Source: Arthrobacter agilis (lineage in GTDB: Bacteria; Actinomycetota; Actinomycetes; Actinomycetales; Micrococcaceae). From it: a stretch of DNA of 64,000 nt. The notes under the pieces were generated by a model. The model saw only the letters and a program-made list of their open reading frames with translations, made no database searches and had not been told where the DNA came from. Numbering within the stretch: position 1 is the stretch's first letter; every line of letters begins with the position of its first letter. Of this stretch, positions 26,636-35,906 are shown in pieces. The DNA is taken from positions 62,001 to 126,000 of the forward strand of contig NZ_VHIM01000009.1 in assembly GCF_006494655.1 (NCBI RefSeq), given 5' to 3'. A program made the position numbers and the translations under genes.

Positions 26636-28075
26636 TCAGTGGGTGTCGACGGCTTCGATCTCCGACTTGTCCTCGCCCCAGAGGGTGTGGAACGTGCCCT
26701 CGGTGTCGACACGGTTGTAGGTGTGTGCGCCGAACAGGTCACGCAGGCCCTGGGTGAGCGCGGCCGGCAGGCGCGGACGGCGCAGCCCGTCGTAGTACGC
26801 GAGCGACGCCGAGAACACCGGCACCGGGATGCCGAGCTGGACGGCGGTCGCCACGACACGCCGCCAGGCCGGCACGGCACCGGCGATGGCCTCCGCGAAC
26901 GCCGGTGCGAGCAGCAGGTTCGCCGGACGCTCGTCGGCCACGGCGTAGGCCTTCATGATGTCGTCGAGCAGTTCCGCCCGGATGATGCAGCCCGCCCGCC
27001 ACAGCGAGGCGATCTCGTCGAGCTTGAGCTCCCACCCGTACTCCTTCGCTGCCGCTGTGAGCATGTCGATGCCCTGCGCGTAGCTCACGAGCTTCGAGGC
27101 ATACAGTGCCAACCGGACGTCCTCGACGAACGTGTCCGGGAGTTCGACCGTACCCTCGTGGCCCTGCAGGATCTCCTGCGCCAGGGCCCGCTGATCGGTC
27201 TGCGAGGACAGCGCGCGCGCGAACACGGACTCCGCGATGCCCGACGTCGGACTCCCCAGCTCCAGCGCGGAGACGACCGTCCACCGTCCGGTGCCCTTCT
27301 GCCCGGCTGCGTCGACGACGACGTCCACGAACGGCTTGCCCGTGCGCTCGTCGGTGTGCCCCAGGACCTCGGCGGTGATCTCGATCAGGAACGAGGACAG
27401 CGTCCCGGAGTTCCAGTCGGTGAAGATCTTCGCCTGCTCGGCCGGCTCGATCCCGGCACCTGAGCGCAGGAGGTCGAACGCCTCACCGATGACCTGCATA
27501 TCGGCGTACTCGATCCCGTTGTGGACCATCTTCACGAAGTGCCCGGCGCCGTCGGTACCGATCCACCGGCAGCACGGCTCCCCGTCGTACTTCGCGGAAA
27601 TCTTCTCCAGCATCGGGCCCAGCGAGTCATAGGACTCGCGGGATCCGCCGGGCATGATCGACGGACCCAGCAGCGCGCCCTCCTCGCCGCCCGAGACACC
27701 GACGCCCACGAAGTGCAGATCCTGCTTCGACAGGGCAGCCTCACGACGCCGCGTGTCCTCGTAGTGCGAGTTCCCGCCGTCGATCACGATGTCACCAGGC
27801 TCCAGCAGCGGGGTCAGCTGGTCGATCACCGAGTCCACGGGCTTGCCGGCCTTCACCATGATCAGCACCCGGCGCGGCTTCTCCAGCGCGTCCACGAGCT
27901 CCTGCAGCGACTCCGTCCGAATGAAGTCACCATCATCACCGTGCTTCTCCAGCAACGAGTCCGTCTTCTCGATGGACCTGTTGTGCAGGGCCACCGTGTA
28001 TCCGTTCCGAGCAAGATTACGAGCGAGATTCGCCCCCATCACTGCCAGTCCTGTAACACCGATCTGTGCGCTCAC
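26636..28075 (-). CDS. gnd: 6-phosphogluconate dehydrogenase (decarboxylating)
   Basis: NADP-dependent third step of the oxidative pentose phosphate pathway, giving ribulose 5-phosphate. The N-terminal Rossmann fold has [20 protein letters not shown] and the NADP-selective HNRS after beta-2. The substrate signature [22 protein letters not shown] and catalytic Lys/Asn in [16 protein letters not shown] are intact. 479 residues, homologous to the long dimeric form. The GTG at 28075 ([10 protein letters not shown]) has GGAG 7 nt upstream and is preferred over an ATG at 28103. Confidence 0.96.
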   Translation of the reverse strand: MSAQIGVTGLAVMGANLARNLARNGYTVALHNRSIEKTDSLLEKHGDDGDFIRTESLQELVDALEKPRRVLIMVKAGKPVDSVIDQLTPLLEPGDIVIDGGNSHYEDTRRREAALSKQDLHFVGVGVSGGEEGALLGPSIMPGGSRESYDSLGPMLEKISAKYDGEPCCRWIGTDGAGHFVKMVHNGIEYADMQVIGEAFDLLRSGAGIEPAEQAKIFTDWNSGTLSSFLIEITAEVLGHTDERTGKPFVDVVVDAAGQKGTGRWTVVSALELGSPTSGIAESVFARALSSQTDQRALAQEILQGHEGTVELPDTFVEDVRLALYASKLVSYAQGIDMLTAAAKEYGWELKLDEIASLWRAGCIIRAELLDDIMKAYAVADERPANLLLAPAFAEAIAGAVPAWRRVVATAVQLGIPVPVFSASLAYYDGLRRPRLPAALTQGLRDLFGAHTYNRVDTEGTFHTLWGEDKSEIEAVDTH

Positions 28076-28303
28076 TGTTTCTCCGTCGTTAGTCAGCTGC
28101 ATGCGCTCACGCTGCATGGTCCGGCACTCGGCGCGTCTCCGCGCGGGCCGTCCGGTCCCTTTCACACTATTACCGTCCGAACGCCTGCCGCCACACGGAG
28201 GGGCCGCGAAGGGCTTTTGTTGCGATCCGCTTCACCGGCGACGTGTCCGAGCCGACAGCTCGCCCGCTGGGTCGCTGGCGCCATCCGTGAAAGAATGCTA
28301 CGG

Positions 28304-29530
28304 ATGTCCGATCTTACTGTTACCCCCGCTGCCACCGCCCTTCCGCCCGCCCGCCCTCAGGTGCGGCCCGAAGTGGAGGGTGCCCAGCCCATCGTCGCGA
28401 GTGACGGCCGGCCGCTGCTGCAGTTCAAGTCGCCCCGTGTCAGCCAGCCGCCTGTGCACCTCGCGGACCTGACCCTCGCCGAGCGGCAGGACCGCCTCAA
28501 GGAGCTCGGGCACCAGGGATTCCGGGCGAAGCAGCTCTCGACGCACTACTTCTCGCACTACACCACGGACCCGGCCGCGATGAGTGACCTCCCCAAAGCA
28601 GGCCGCGAGGAGCTCGTCGCCGCGATGTTCCCTCCCCTGCTCACCGAGGTGAAGCGGTTGACGACGGACAACGGGGACACCATCAAATTCCTGTGGCGGC
28701 TGTTCGACGGGGCCCTCGTCGAGTCCGTCCTGATGCGGTATCCGGGCCGCGTGACACTCTGCGTGTCCTCGCAGGCCGGGTGCGGCATGAACTGCCCGTT
28801 CTGCGCCACCGGGCAGGCCGGCCTGACCCGCAACATGTCGACGGCCGAGATCGTGGACCAGGTGGTCGCCGCGAACCGCGCCCTCGCGGAAGGTGCACTG
28901 GGCGACCTGCGCACCGACGGCGGGCACGACGCCGATCGCGTCACCAACATCGTCTTCATGGGAATGGGCGAGCCACTCGCGAACTACAAGCGCGTCATGG
29001 GGGCCCTCCACCGGTTCGTCGACGACTCCCCCGAGGGCCTCGGCATGTCCGCGCGGAACATCACGGTCTCGACGGTGGGGCTCGTTCCCGCCATCAACAA
29101 GCTGGCGGCCGAGTCCCTGCCGGTGACCTTCGCCCTGTCCCTCCACGCGCCGGACGACGAGCTCCGCGACGAGCTGATCCCGGTCAACACCCGCTGGAAG
29201 GTCGACGAGGCACTGGATGCGGCCTACAACTACTACCGGACCACCGGACGCCGGGTGAGCATCGAGTACGCGCTCATCAAGGACATGAATGATCACGCCT
29301 GGCGCGCCGACCTGCTGGCCAAGAAGTTGAATCAGCGCGGGCGTGGCTGGGTCCACGTCAACCCGATCCCCCTCAACCCCACCCCGGGCTCCATCTGGAC
29401 GGCGTCGGAGAAGAGCGTCGCGGCGGAGTTCATCAACCGACTCCGTGCGGCGGGCGTCCCGACCACGCTGCGGGATACCCGCGGCAAGGAGATCGACGGT
29501 GCGTGCGGCCAGCTCGCAGCCGGTGAATAG
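28304..29530 (+). CDS. rlmN: 23S rRNA (adenine2503-C2)-methyltransferase RlmN
   Basis: Radical-SAM enzyme methylating A2503 of 23S rRNA and A37 of some tRNAs. The [4Fe-4S] motif is CGMNCPFC. The mechanistic Cys pair includes the C-terminal [18 protein letters not shown] contacts are in [12 protein letters not shown]. The 408-residue protein has a long N-terminal extension rich in Pro/Ala, usual in actinobacteria. ATG at 28304; another in-frame ATG lies 9 nt upstream. It is divergent from gnd with a 228-bp gap and is followed by tRNA-Val. Confidence 0.95.
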   Translation: MSDLTVTPAATALPPARPQVRPEVEGAQPIVASDGRPLLQFKSPRVSQPPVHLADLTLAERQDRLKELGHQGFRAKQLSTHYFSHYTTDPAAMSDLPKAGREELVAAMFPPLLTEVKRLTTDNGDTIKFLWRLFDGALVESVLMRYPGRVTLCVSSQAGCGMNCPFCATGQAGLTRNMSTAEIVDQVVAANRALAEGALGDLRTDGGHDADRVTNIVFMGMGEPLANYKRVMGALHRFVDDSPEGLGMSARNITVSTVGLVPAINKLAAESLPVTFALSLHAPDDELRDELIPVNTRWKVDEALDAAYNYYRTTGRRVSIEYALIKDMNDHAWRADLLAKKLNQRGRGWVHVNPIPLNPTPGSIWTASEKSVAAEFINRLRAAGVPTTLRDTRGKEIDGACGQLAAGE

Positions 29531-29629
29531 CGCCGCCCCTGATTGGCGCGATCGGTCGGCCTCCCGGTATAGTCGACCCTCGTGATGCAGCCGGGTCCGC
29601 CCTGATCGGATGGCTGCATCAGGTGCCAA

Positions 29630-29702
29630 GGGTCTTTAGCTCAGCTGGTAGAGCGCCACGTTTACACCGTGGATGTCATCGGTTCGATCCCGGTAGGACC
29701 CA
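29630..29702 (+). tRNA. tRNA-Val (anticodon TAC)
   Basis: Acceptor GGGTCTT pairs with AGGACCC (one G-T pair), D-arm TAGCTCAGCTGGTAGAGC, anticodon stem CCACG/CGTGG around TTTACAC with anticodon TAC (reads GTA), T-arm GGTTCGATCCC. Discriminator A; CCA not encoded. A hairpin terminator follows 8 nt later. Confidence 0.96.
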
Positions 29703-29710
29703 CCGAGCAT

Positions 29711-29748
29711 GAGAAGAGGAACCCCGTGGCCGCGGGGTTCCTCTTCTC
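29711..29748. terminator. Terminator hairpin after tRNA-Val
   Basis: Perfect 16-bp inverted repeat (29711-29726 and 29733-29748) with a 6-nt loop, starting 9 nt after the tRNA. It also lies downstream of the convergent secreted-protein gene, so it can serve both. The right arm is T-rich but there is no separate U-tract. Confidence 0.8.
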
Positions 29749-29789
29749 GTTGCAGGACACACCGGTCGCTGCCGGAACCCCGCAGAGGT

Positions 29790-30680
29790 CTAGCCCTGAT
29801 TCTCCCCGCCGGCACCGACCACGGCGTCGACCAGCTTTAGGCTTTCATCCTCGTCGCCCGCCGAGGCACGCTCCGAGAGCACGGGGTCCTCGAAGATCGG
29901 CTCCAGCAGACTCGGATCGATGCCCGGCGGCGTCGGCTCATGGAAGGGCAGCGAGCCCTTCGGAGCACCCGGCTCCTCGAAAATCGGTTCCAGCAGACCC
30001 GGATCGATCCCCGGTGGCGTCGGCTCGTAGAAGGGCAGCGAGCCCGGGGGAAGGCAGGTGTAGGGATCGGCGGGGTCCGTCCACCAGGGGCCGGCAGCTG
30101 TAATCGGGCACTTGGGGTAGGGCGGGCTGGGCAGGGCCTCGGGCGGCAGGTCGCCGCCCATTCCGCTGCCCGTACGGTCCGGACCGGCGGTGGCCCCGAC
30201 CGTCGCCGTCGGACTCTGCGGGGAAGTGACAACCGACCCTGCGGTGACCGCGCTGTCCTTGGGCTGGGACGCGACGGCGGGAGGCAGGCCGACCGACACG
30301 ACCACCGGCGCCGCTCCGCCTGAGCCCATCCCTGCCGTGTTCTCGACCTCGACATCGACGTCGACCTCGACCGCAGGATCGAGCGGACCGGGTACGGCTG
30401 CTGATGGTGCATCGGGGACGGGGACGGGCGATACACGGACGGTCTCCGGTCTGGCCTGACGAACCGCGGCGGGTACTGTCCGTCCACGCGAGGCGACCTC
30501 GGCCGGAGCTGCATCCGCCGGGGCTGCGTCCGCGTCGTCGACCGACGCGAGCACTGCGCCGTCCTGCGATGCCACTCCGCCAGGCGGCGGCGCGGTCCCG
30601 GCATCGACCACGAGTGGCGCGACGACCACAGCCGCGGCGGCGGTGAGAGCTATGGCAAGAGACCTGATCGACGAACGCAT
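29790..30680 (-). CDS. Secreted proline-rich protein with C-terminal tandem duplication
   Basis: The 296-residue protein has a Sec signal peptide (MRSSIRSLAIALTAAAAVVVAPLVVDAG, Ala-rich hydrophobic core after two Arg). It is otherwise low-complexity: Ala/Pro/Val/Asp-rich, with an acidic alternating stretch (AVEVDVDVEVENTAG). Two cysteines flank a short region near residue 190-210 (PKCPITAAGPWWTDPADPYTCL). The C-terminal part consists of two copies of a 29-residue unit containing GSLPF(Y/H)EPTPPGIDP. No LPXTG or membrane anchor is seen, so it is expected to be released or loosely wall-bound. I recognise no family; the extracellular location is a confident inference, the role unknown. Confidence 0.78.
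   Translation of the reverse strand: MRSSIRSLAIALTAAAAVVVAPLVVDAGTAPPPGGVASQDGAVLASVDDADAAPADAAPAEVASRGRTVPAAVRQARPETVRVSPVPVPDAPSAAVPGPLDPAVEVDVDVEVENTAGMGSGGAAPVVVSVGLPPAVASQPKDSAVTAGSVVTSPQSPTATVGATAGPDRTGSGMGGDLPPEALPSPPYPKCPITAAGPWWTDPADPYTCLPPGSLPFYEPTPPGIDPGLLEPIFEEPGAPKGSLPFHEPTPPGIDPSLLEPIFEDPVLSERASAGDEDESLKLVDAVVGAGGENQG
29883..30044 (-). repeat. 87-bp tandem duplication within the secreted-protein gene
   Basis: Two copies, about 29883-29957 and 29970-30044, offset by exactly 87 bp (29 codons), strongly similar at the DNA level (both contain gaagggcagcgagccc and cagcaga-ctcgga-type stretches). They encode the C-terminal repeated unit. Confidence 0.85.
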
Positions 30681-30800
30681 TTTCCACCCCGGGTGTGAGA
30701 CCTATGGGATCAACATAGGACTGGCCCGCAGGCAGGCGACACAGTATCCGTTACCCGAATCGGAACGTGACTACTTGCTTCGGGCAAACGACAATACGTG

Positions 30801-31760
30801 TCAGTACGTCCGATCCGGCAACCGGTCCGCCAGGTACGTCAGTGCCTCGGACACGCCGGCTTCGATCTTCATCGACGCGAACTCGTCGCCGCGGGTCCAC
30901 CCCCGGTTGATGATCACCACGGGTTTTCCCGCCTTGACGGCATGGCGCACGAAGCGCAGGCCACTCATGACCGTCAGGGATGAACCAGCCACGAGGAGTG
31001 CTCCCGCGGCGTCCACCATCGCATAGGCATCAGCGACGCGGTCCTTCGGCACGTTCTCACCGAAGTAGACGAAGTCGGGTTTGAGCATGCCACCGCAGAT
31101 CGGGCAGGGCGCCATCACGAAGTCACCCGTGTCATCGACGTCGGCGTCCGCATCCGGGGCTACGTCGCCCGCCTCCGACTCGCGTTCCAGATACCCGGGA
31201 TTCAAGTCCTCCAGGATGTCGGCGATACGGGACCGGGCGAAGGTCGACGAGCACTGCAGGCAGACCACGCGGTCGAAGGTCCCGTGGAGATCGATGACGC
31301 GGCAGCTGCCTGCGGAGGAATGGAGTTTGTCGACGTTCTGCGTGATCAATCCCGACAGCAGTCCCCGCTGCTCCAGGTGCGCGACGGCGGCATGCCCGGC
31401 GTTGGGGTCCGCCCTGCGGAGATGGCGCCAGCCCACGTGGTTCCTGGCCCAGTACCTGCGCCGGAGCGCCTCGTCGCCGACGAACTGCTGATACGTCATC
31501 GGGTTGCGCGGCACGGAGTTGGGCCCGCGGTAATCGGGGATACCGGAATCGGTGCTGAGGCCGGCTCCGGTCAGGACTGCCAGTCGATGCCCGGACAGGA
31601 GGGAGACCGCCTCGTCCAGCAGCTTGCGCTCCTCCCCGGTCAGCGGGGCGAGCCCTCCTGCCGGCGTCGCGCTGACGAAGCCCGTGAGGCCCAGCCCGGG
31701 GTTCGACTCCGGGCCGGGGAGATCCTCGCGAAGCCGGGACCGATCACCCGGCGAACTCAT
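30801..31760 (-). CDS. Sir2-family NAD-dependent protein deacetylase
   Basis: Sirtuin that removes acyl groups from Lys using NAD. Motifs in order: GAGLSTDSGIPDYRG (NAD loop), TQNVDKLH, catalytic His in IDLHGTFDRVVCLQC, and structural zinc cysteines CLQC and PCPICGG separated by an acidic insert (DVAPDADADVDDTGDF). The C-terminal AGSSLTVMSGLRFVRHA and INRGWTRGD complete the Rossmann fold. 319 residues with a 40-residue N-terminal extension. Its protein targets are unknown, but nearby aceE and metabolic enzymes are typical sirtuin substrates (inference only). Confidence 0.93.
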   Translation of the reverse strand: MSSPGDRSRLREDLPGPESNPGLGLTGFVSATPAGGLAPLTGEERKLLDEAVSLLSGHRLAVLTGAGLSTDSGIPDYRGPNSVPRNPMTYQQFVGDEALRRRYWARNHVGWRHLRRADPNAGHAAVAHLEQRGLLSGLITQNVDKLHSSAGSCRVIDLHGTFDRVVCLQCSSTFARSRIADILEDLNPGYLERESEAGDVAPDADADVDDTGDFVMAPCPICGGMLKPDFVYFGENVPKDRVADAYAMVDAAGALLVAGSSLTVMSGLRFVRHAVKAGKPVVIINRGWTRGDEFASMKIEAGVSEALTYLADRLPDRTY

Positions 31761-31790
31761 CGCCGTGTCCGGGCCGGGATCATCGCACCG

Positions 31791-32255
31791 TCACAGAGCC
31801 GCTTCGACCGCTGACAGGGCCTGTGAGTAATCGGTGATCGGTCTGCCCTGGCCATGCTCCGAGGACACCACGGCGCGGACCACACCGCTACCGTCGAGGA
31901 CGTAGCTGACGCGATCGGCGTAGCCCTTGGCGTCGTCGAACGCGGAGTACGCCCGCGTCACGGATCCGTGGGGCCAGAAATCGGCCAGCAGATCGAAGGG
32001 GATGTCGTTGGCGTCCGCGAAAGCCCGGAGCGTGTACTTGTGGTCGACCGAGACGGCGACGAGGCTGACGCCCGCTGCATCGAAGAGCTCGAGATTGTCG
32101 CGCAACTGGCCCAGTTCGTCGGTGCACACGCGCGAGAAGGCGAACGGGAAGAACACGACGACGGCGCCGCCGACGAGGGACGTGCTCTCCACTGTCTCGC
32201 CGAACTGGTTGGCCAGAGTGAAGGAGGGTGCGGTGGATCCGATGTCGAGAGGCAA
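31791..32255 (-). CDS. ahpE: Peroxiredoxin, AhpE type
   Basis: Thiol peroxidase of 154 residues. The peroxidatic Cys44 lies in FFPFAFSRVCTDEL, the AhpE version of PxxxTxxC (Ser/Arg-Val-Cys-Thr), and no second Cys is present, fitting a 1-Cys mechanism. The Thr41-equivalent position is Ser. TTG start at 32255, three nt beyond the DUF3052 stop (TAGGCCTTG), with GGAAG upstream. It shares the order aceE | DUF3052-ahpE with M. tuberculosis. Confidence 0.92.
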   Translation of the reverse strand: MPLDIGSTAPSFTLANQFGETVESTSLVGGAVVVFFPFAFSRVCTDELGQLRDNLELFDAAGVSLVAVSVDHKYTLRAFADANDIPFDLLADFWPHGSVTRAYSAFDDAKGYADRVSYVLDGSGVVRAVVSSEHGQGRPITDYSQALSAVEAAL

Positions 32256-32258
32256 GGC

Positions 32259-32678
32259 CTACTGCTTCCTTCTGCTGACGAGCCGCGTCGCAGCCCATTC
32301 CTTCGAGACACCGGCCGAGGAGGTGGAGTGCAGGCCCGCGGTCGGCGCCGCCTCCTGCACATCGGCGGGAGCGACGTATCCGGGGCGACCGGACTTGGGG
32401 GTGAGGAGCCAGACCACGCCGCCGGCATCGAGCGAAGTCAGGGCGTCGACGAGGGCGTCCACCAGATCTCCGTCGCCGCTGCGCCACCACAGCATGACGC
32501 CGTCGACGACATCCTGATCGTCCTCCGTGAGCAGTTCGGACCCGATGCCGTCCTCGAGCTGCTCCCGGAAATCGAAATCGACGTCGTCGTCGTACCCGAG
32601 CTCCTGAACAAGGTCTCCACTCTTGAAACCCATCTTGCCTGCCACATCGACCGCAGTGGCGGCTTCAGCCTCGCTCAC
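32259..32678 (-). CDS. DUF3052 domain-containing protein
   Basis: The 139-residue acidic protein of the actinobacterial DUF3052 family (relative of Rv2239c). It contains KMGFKSGDLVQELGYDDDVD, DGVMLWWRSGDGDLVDAL and GGVVWLLTPKSGRPGYVAPADV, and resembles a small alpha/beta fold with no catalytic motif. Upstream on the reverse strand are GTG at 32678, AGGAGG 7 nt before it, and a promoter at 32721-32748. Cotranscribed with ahpE. Function unknown. Confidence 0.93.
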   Translation of the reverse strand: MSEAEAATAVDVAGKMGFKSGDLVQELGYDDDVDFDFREQLEDGIGSELLTEDDQDVVDGVMLWWRSGDGDLVDALVDALTSLDAGGVVWLLTPKSGRPGYVAPADVQEAAPTAGLHSTSSAGVSKEWAATRLVSRRKQ

Positions 32679-33036
32679 TTAGCTCCTCCTGGAAAGACGG
32701 AACGTCGCGTGACGCGCCTTCGTATAGATGTTCATTGCTACCAGCCAACACCTTTATACGCCACGCATCAAGCCGGACGGCCGTTTTGGCGCGCTGAGCG
32801 CCGGCGGTGCTCCGCACCGCGCGGCCCGACGACGGGCTGCACCCACGCCCTCGGCGTAATGTGCCCGGAGGGCCCGGTCCCGCTACGCACGGAAGGCGCG
32901 GCGGCGATAGAGTGAATCGGTATATGGCCGCGGTGCTGACGCCGACCGGCCGAGCATGCATCTCTGCGCGGGCCCACGAGCCCTGCGCAGGCATAAAGCG
33001 ACACAGACAACATCTGTGGAAGTGGAGAGATATCGC
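32679..33036. other. Divergent promoter region between DUF3052 and aceE
   Basis: 358 bp without a gene. It holds the DUF3052-ahpE promoter near its left end and, by position, the aceE promoter and a long 5' leader. TATATG at about 32921 and AAAGCG(ACAC) near 32996 are visible but do not form a convincing -35/-10 pair. A GGAG at 33024 serves as ribosome-binding site for aceE. No small ORF or tRNA is seen. Confidence 0.55.
32721..32748 (-). promoter_or_regulatory. Promoter of DUF3052-ahpE
   Basis: On the reverse strand TTGGCT (32748-32743) and TATACG (32726-32721) are 16 bp apart, a reasonable sigma-70-type pair about 40 bp upstream of the GTG start. Confidence 0.5.
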
Positions 33037-35790
33037 GTGGCTGTTGAACAAGGTACAGCGGATATTCTGAGCGGTCTGACGGTCGGCAAGGCCGACGGCG
33101 ACCCCGAGGAGACCGCGGAGTGGATCGAGTCCCTCGACCAACTGATCCGCACCCAGGGCACCGAGCGCGCGCAGTACATCATGCGCTCGCTCCTGCAGCG
33201 GGCGGGCGCCCAGTCCGTGGGAGTCCCCATGGTCACGACGACGGACTACGTCAACACGATCCCCGCGGACCAGGAACCGGAGTTCCCCGGTGACGAGGAG
33301 ATCGAACGGAAGTACCGCGCCTGGCTGCGCTGGAACGCCGCGGTCATGGTGCACCGGGCCCAGCGTCCCGAGATCGGCGTGGGCGGACACATCTCGACCT
33401 ACGCGGGAGCGGCCACCCTCTACGAGGTGGGCTTCAACCACTTCTTCAAGGGCAAGGACCACCCGAGCGGCGGGGACCAGATCTTCTTCCAGGGCCACGC
33501 GTCCCCCGGCATGTACGCCCGCGCCTACCTCGAGGGCCGCCTCACCGAGGAGGACCTCGACGGATTCCGACAGGAGAAGTCGAAGGAGGGCCACGCGCTC
33601 TCCTCCTACCCCCACCCGCGGCTCATGCCCGAGTTCTGGGAGTTCCCCACCGTGTCCATGGGCATCGGTCCCATGAACGCCATCTACCAGGCGCAGTCCA
33701 ATCGCTACCTGCACAACCGTGGGATGAAGGACACCTCCGAGCAGCAGGTCTGGGCCTTCCTGGGTGACGGCGAGATGGATGAGCCCGAGTCGCGCGGCCT
33801 GCTCCAGCTGGCAGCCAACGAGAACCTCGACAACCTGAACTTCGTCATCAACTGCAACCTGCAGCGCCTGGACGGACCGGTCCGCGGCAACGGCAAGATC
33901 ATGCAGGAGCTCGAAGCCTTCTTCCGCGGTGCCGGCTGGAACGTCATCAAGGTGGTCTGGGGGCGCGAGTGGGACTCGCTGCTGTCCAAGGACAAGGACG
34001 GCGCCCTCGTCGACATCATGAACCAGACGCCCGACGGCGACTACCAGACCTACAAGGCCGAGTCGGGCGGGTTCGTCCGCGACCACTTCTTCGGCAAGTC
34101 CCCCGAGACGAAGGCCATGGTCGAGGACCTGTCCGACGCCGAGATCTGGAACCTCAAGCGCGGCGGACACGACTACCGCAAGGTCTTCGCGGCGTACAAG
34201 GCCGCCACGGAGTTCAAGGGCAAGCCGACCGTCATCCTTGCGAAGACCGTCAAGGGCTACGGTCTGGGGTCGCACTTCGAGGGGCGCAACGCGACGCACC
34301 AGATGAAGAAGCTGACCAATGCCGACCTCAAGGCGTTCCGCGACCACCTGCGCATCCCGGTCACCGACGAGCAGATCGACGACGACCTCTACAACGCGCC
34401 GTACTACCACCCGGGAGCGGATTCTCCCGAGATCAAGTACATGCTCGAGCGCCGCCGCGATCTCGGCGGATTCGTCCCCGAGCGCCGGACCAAGCACGCC
34501 GACGTCGTCCTTCCGGGTGACAAGGCGTACGAGATGGCCAAGCGCGGGTCGGGCAAGCAGATGGCCGCGACCACCATGGCCTTCGTGCGCATCCTGAAGG
34601 ACCTGATGCGCGACAAGGAGTTCGGCAAGCGGATCGCCCCGATCATCCCCGACGAGGCACGCACCTTCGGGATGGACTCGTTCTTCCCGACCGCGAAGAT
34701 CTACAACCCCAAGGGCCAGAACTATCTGTCCGTGGACCGCGACCTCGTCCTGGCCTACAAGGAGTCCATCGAGGGCCAGATCCTGCACGCTGGCATCAAC
34801 GAGGCCGGCTCGATGGCCGCGTTCACCGCAGCCGGCACGGCCTACGCCACGCAGGGCCAGCCGCTCATCCCGATCTACGTCTTTTACTCGATGTTCGGGT
34901 TCCAGCGGACGGGCGACTCCATCTGGGCGGCAGCCGACCAGATGGCGCGCGGCTTCATTATCGGAGCCACGGCCGGCCGCACCACCCTGACCGGTGAGGG
35001 ACTGCAGCACGCGGACGGCCACTCGCCGATCCTGGCGTCGACCAACCCGGCCGTCATCACGTACGACCCCGCCTTCGGATACGAGATCGGGCACATCGTC
35101 CGCGACGGCCTCAACCGGATGTACGGCGACATCGGTGACAAGCCGGAGTCCTTCCGCAACGTCATGTACTACATCACCGTCTACAACGAGCCCTTCGTGC
35201 AGCCCGCCGAGCCGGAGGACCTGGATGTCGAGGGCCTCCTTAAAGGCATCTACCTGCTCAAGCCGGCCAAGAAGGACGGCCCGCGGACGCAGCTGCTCGC
35301 ATCCGGCGTCGCTGTCCCCTGGGCGCTCGAGGCACAGAAGATCCTCGCGAAGGACTGGGGCGTCTCGGCCGACGTCTGGTCCGTCACCTCCTGGAACGAG
35401 CTCCGCCGCGACGGGCTCGACGCCGAGGAGGAGGCGTTCCTGAACCCCGGCGCCGAGGCCCGCAAGCCGTTCGTCACGCAGCAGCTCGAAGGCGCGACCG
35501 GCCCGATCGTCGCGGTGTCAGACTTCATGAAGGCGGTACCCGACCAGATCCGCCAGTTCCTGCCGAACGAGTTCGCGACGCTCGGGGCCGACGGCTTCGG
35601 CTTCTCGGACACCCGCGCGGCAGCGCGCCGGTTCTTCAAGATCGACAGCCACTCCATGGTCGTCCGGGCGCTGGAGATGCTCGCACGCCGTGGCGAGGTC
35701 GACGCGAACGCTCCGAAGGAGGCCATCGAGAAGTACCGCCTGCTCGATGTCAACGCCGGAACGACCGGGAACGCGGGCGGCGACGCCTAG
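33037..35790 (+). CDS. aceE: Pyruvate dehydrogenase E1 component (homodimeric type)
   Basis: Thiamine-diphosphate enzyme decarboxylating pyruvate and transferring the hydroxyethyl group to lipoyl-E2. At 917 residues it is the large homodimeric AceE form. The ThDP motif starts at [10 protein letters not shown] and ends in [32 protein letters not shown] and HYRKVF-like [12 protein letters not shown] are canonical, as is the C-terminal transketolase region [18 protein letters not shown] at 33037 ([11 protein letters not shown]) with GGAG 9 nt upstream; GTGs 12-18 nt upstream are less likely. In actinobacteria AceE works in a mixed PDH/ODH complex. Confidence 0.97.
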   Translation: MAVEQGTADILSGLTVGKADGDPEETAEWIESLDQLIRTQGTERAQYIMRSLLQRAGAQSVGVPMVTTTDYVNTIPADQEPEFPGDEEIERKYRAWLRWNAAVMVHRAQRPEIGVGGHISTYAGAATLYEVGFNHFFKGKDHPSGGDQIFFQGHASPGMYARAYLEGRLTEEDLDGFRQEKSKEGHALSSYPHPRLMPEFWEFPTVSMGIGPMNAIYQAQSNRYLHNRGMKDTSEQQVWAFLGDGEMDEPESRGLLQLAANENLDNLNFVINCNLQRLDGPVRGNGKIMQELEAFFRGAGWNVIKVVWGREWDSLLSKDKDGALVDIMNQTPDGDYQTYKAESGGFVRDHFFGKSPETKAMVEDLSDAEIWNLKRGGHDYRKVFAAYKAATEFKGKPTVILAKTVKGYGLGSHFEGRNATHQMKKLTNADLKAFRDHLRIPVTDEQIDDDLYNAPYYHPGADSPEIKYMLERRRDLGGFVPERRTKHADVVLPGDKAYEMAKRGSGKQMAATTMAFVRILKDLMRDKEFGKRIAPIIPDEARTFGMDSFFPTAKIYNPKGQNYLSVDRDLVLAYKESIEGQILHAGINEAGSMAAFTAAGTAYATQGQPLIPIYVFYSMFGFQRTGDSIWAAADQMARGFIIGATAGRTTLTGEGLQHADGHSPILASTNPAVITYDPAFGYEIGHIVRDGLNRMYGDIGDKPESFRNVMYYITVYNEPFVQPAEPEDLDVEGLLKGIYLLKPAKKDGPRTQLLASGVAVPWALEAQKILAKDWGVSADVWSVTSWNELRRDGLDAEEEAFLNPGAEARKPFVTQQLEGATGPIVAVSDFMKAVPDQIRQFLPNEFATLGADGFGFSDTRAAARRFFKIDSHSMVVRALEMLARRGEVDANAPKEAIEKYRLLDVNAGTTGNAGGDA

Positions 35791-35810
35791 GGTCCCGTCC
35801 GCGCGGAGGT

Positions 35811-35854
35811 GACGGTGGGGAGCAGCACAGCGCTGCTCCCCACCGTCTTTTTTT
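35811..35854 (+). terminator. Rho-independent terminator after aceE
   Basis: 16-bp stem (35811-35826 with 35832-35847) and a 5-nt loop, followed by seven T residues. The only terminator in the window with a classic U-tract. Its T-tract runs directly into the possible FasR site of the next gene. Confidence 0.93.
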
Positions 35855-35871
35855 GTAGCCTTCGCACAAAG
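35852..35871 (+). promoter_or_regulatory. Possible FasR operator upstream of fasR
   Basis: TTTGTAGCCTTCGCACAAAG resembles the palindrome in front of fabD (CTTGTAGACTTCCTACAAAG) in 15 of 20 positions, including both outer half-sites. It sits about 24-43 bp before the fasR -10. Autoregulation is an inference. Confidence 0.5.
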
Positions 35872-35894
35872 CGGTCCCGCGGTAGGCGGGGCCG

Positions 35895-35900
35895 TATGCT
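35895..35900 (+). promoter_or_regulatory. -10 element of a probable leaderless fasR promoter
   Basis: TATGCT ends 6 nt before the ATG at 35907. GAGG within the six bases could act as a weak ribosome site, so leaderless initiation is likely but not certain. Confidence 0.5.
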
Positions 35901-35906
35901 CAGAGG

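Noticed and set aside
29883-30044. 87-bp duplication as an insertion-element trace
   Set aside because: It is in frame, inside one gene, with no terminal inverted repeats or transposase.
32665-35094. 809-codon frame antisense to aceE
   Set aside because: Arises from codon bias of aceE on the other strand; composition is Gly/Val/Arg/Leu-rich with no motif, while aceE is unambiguous.
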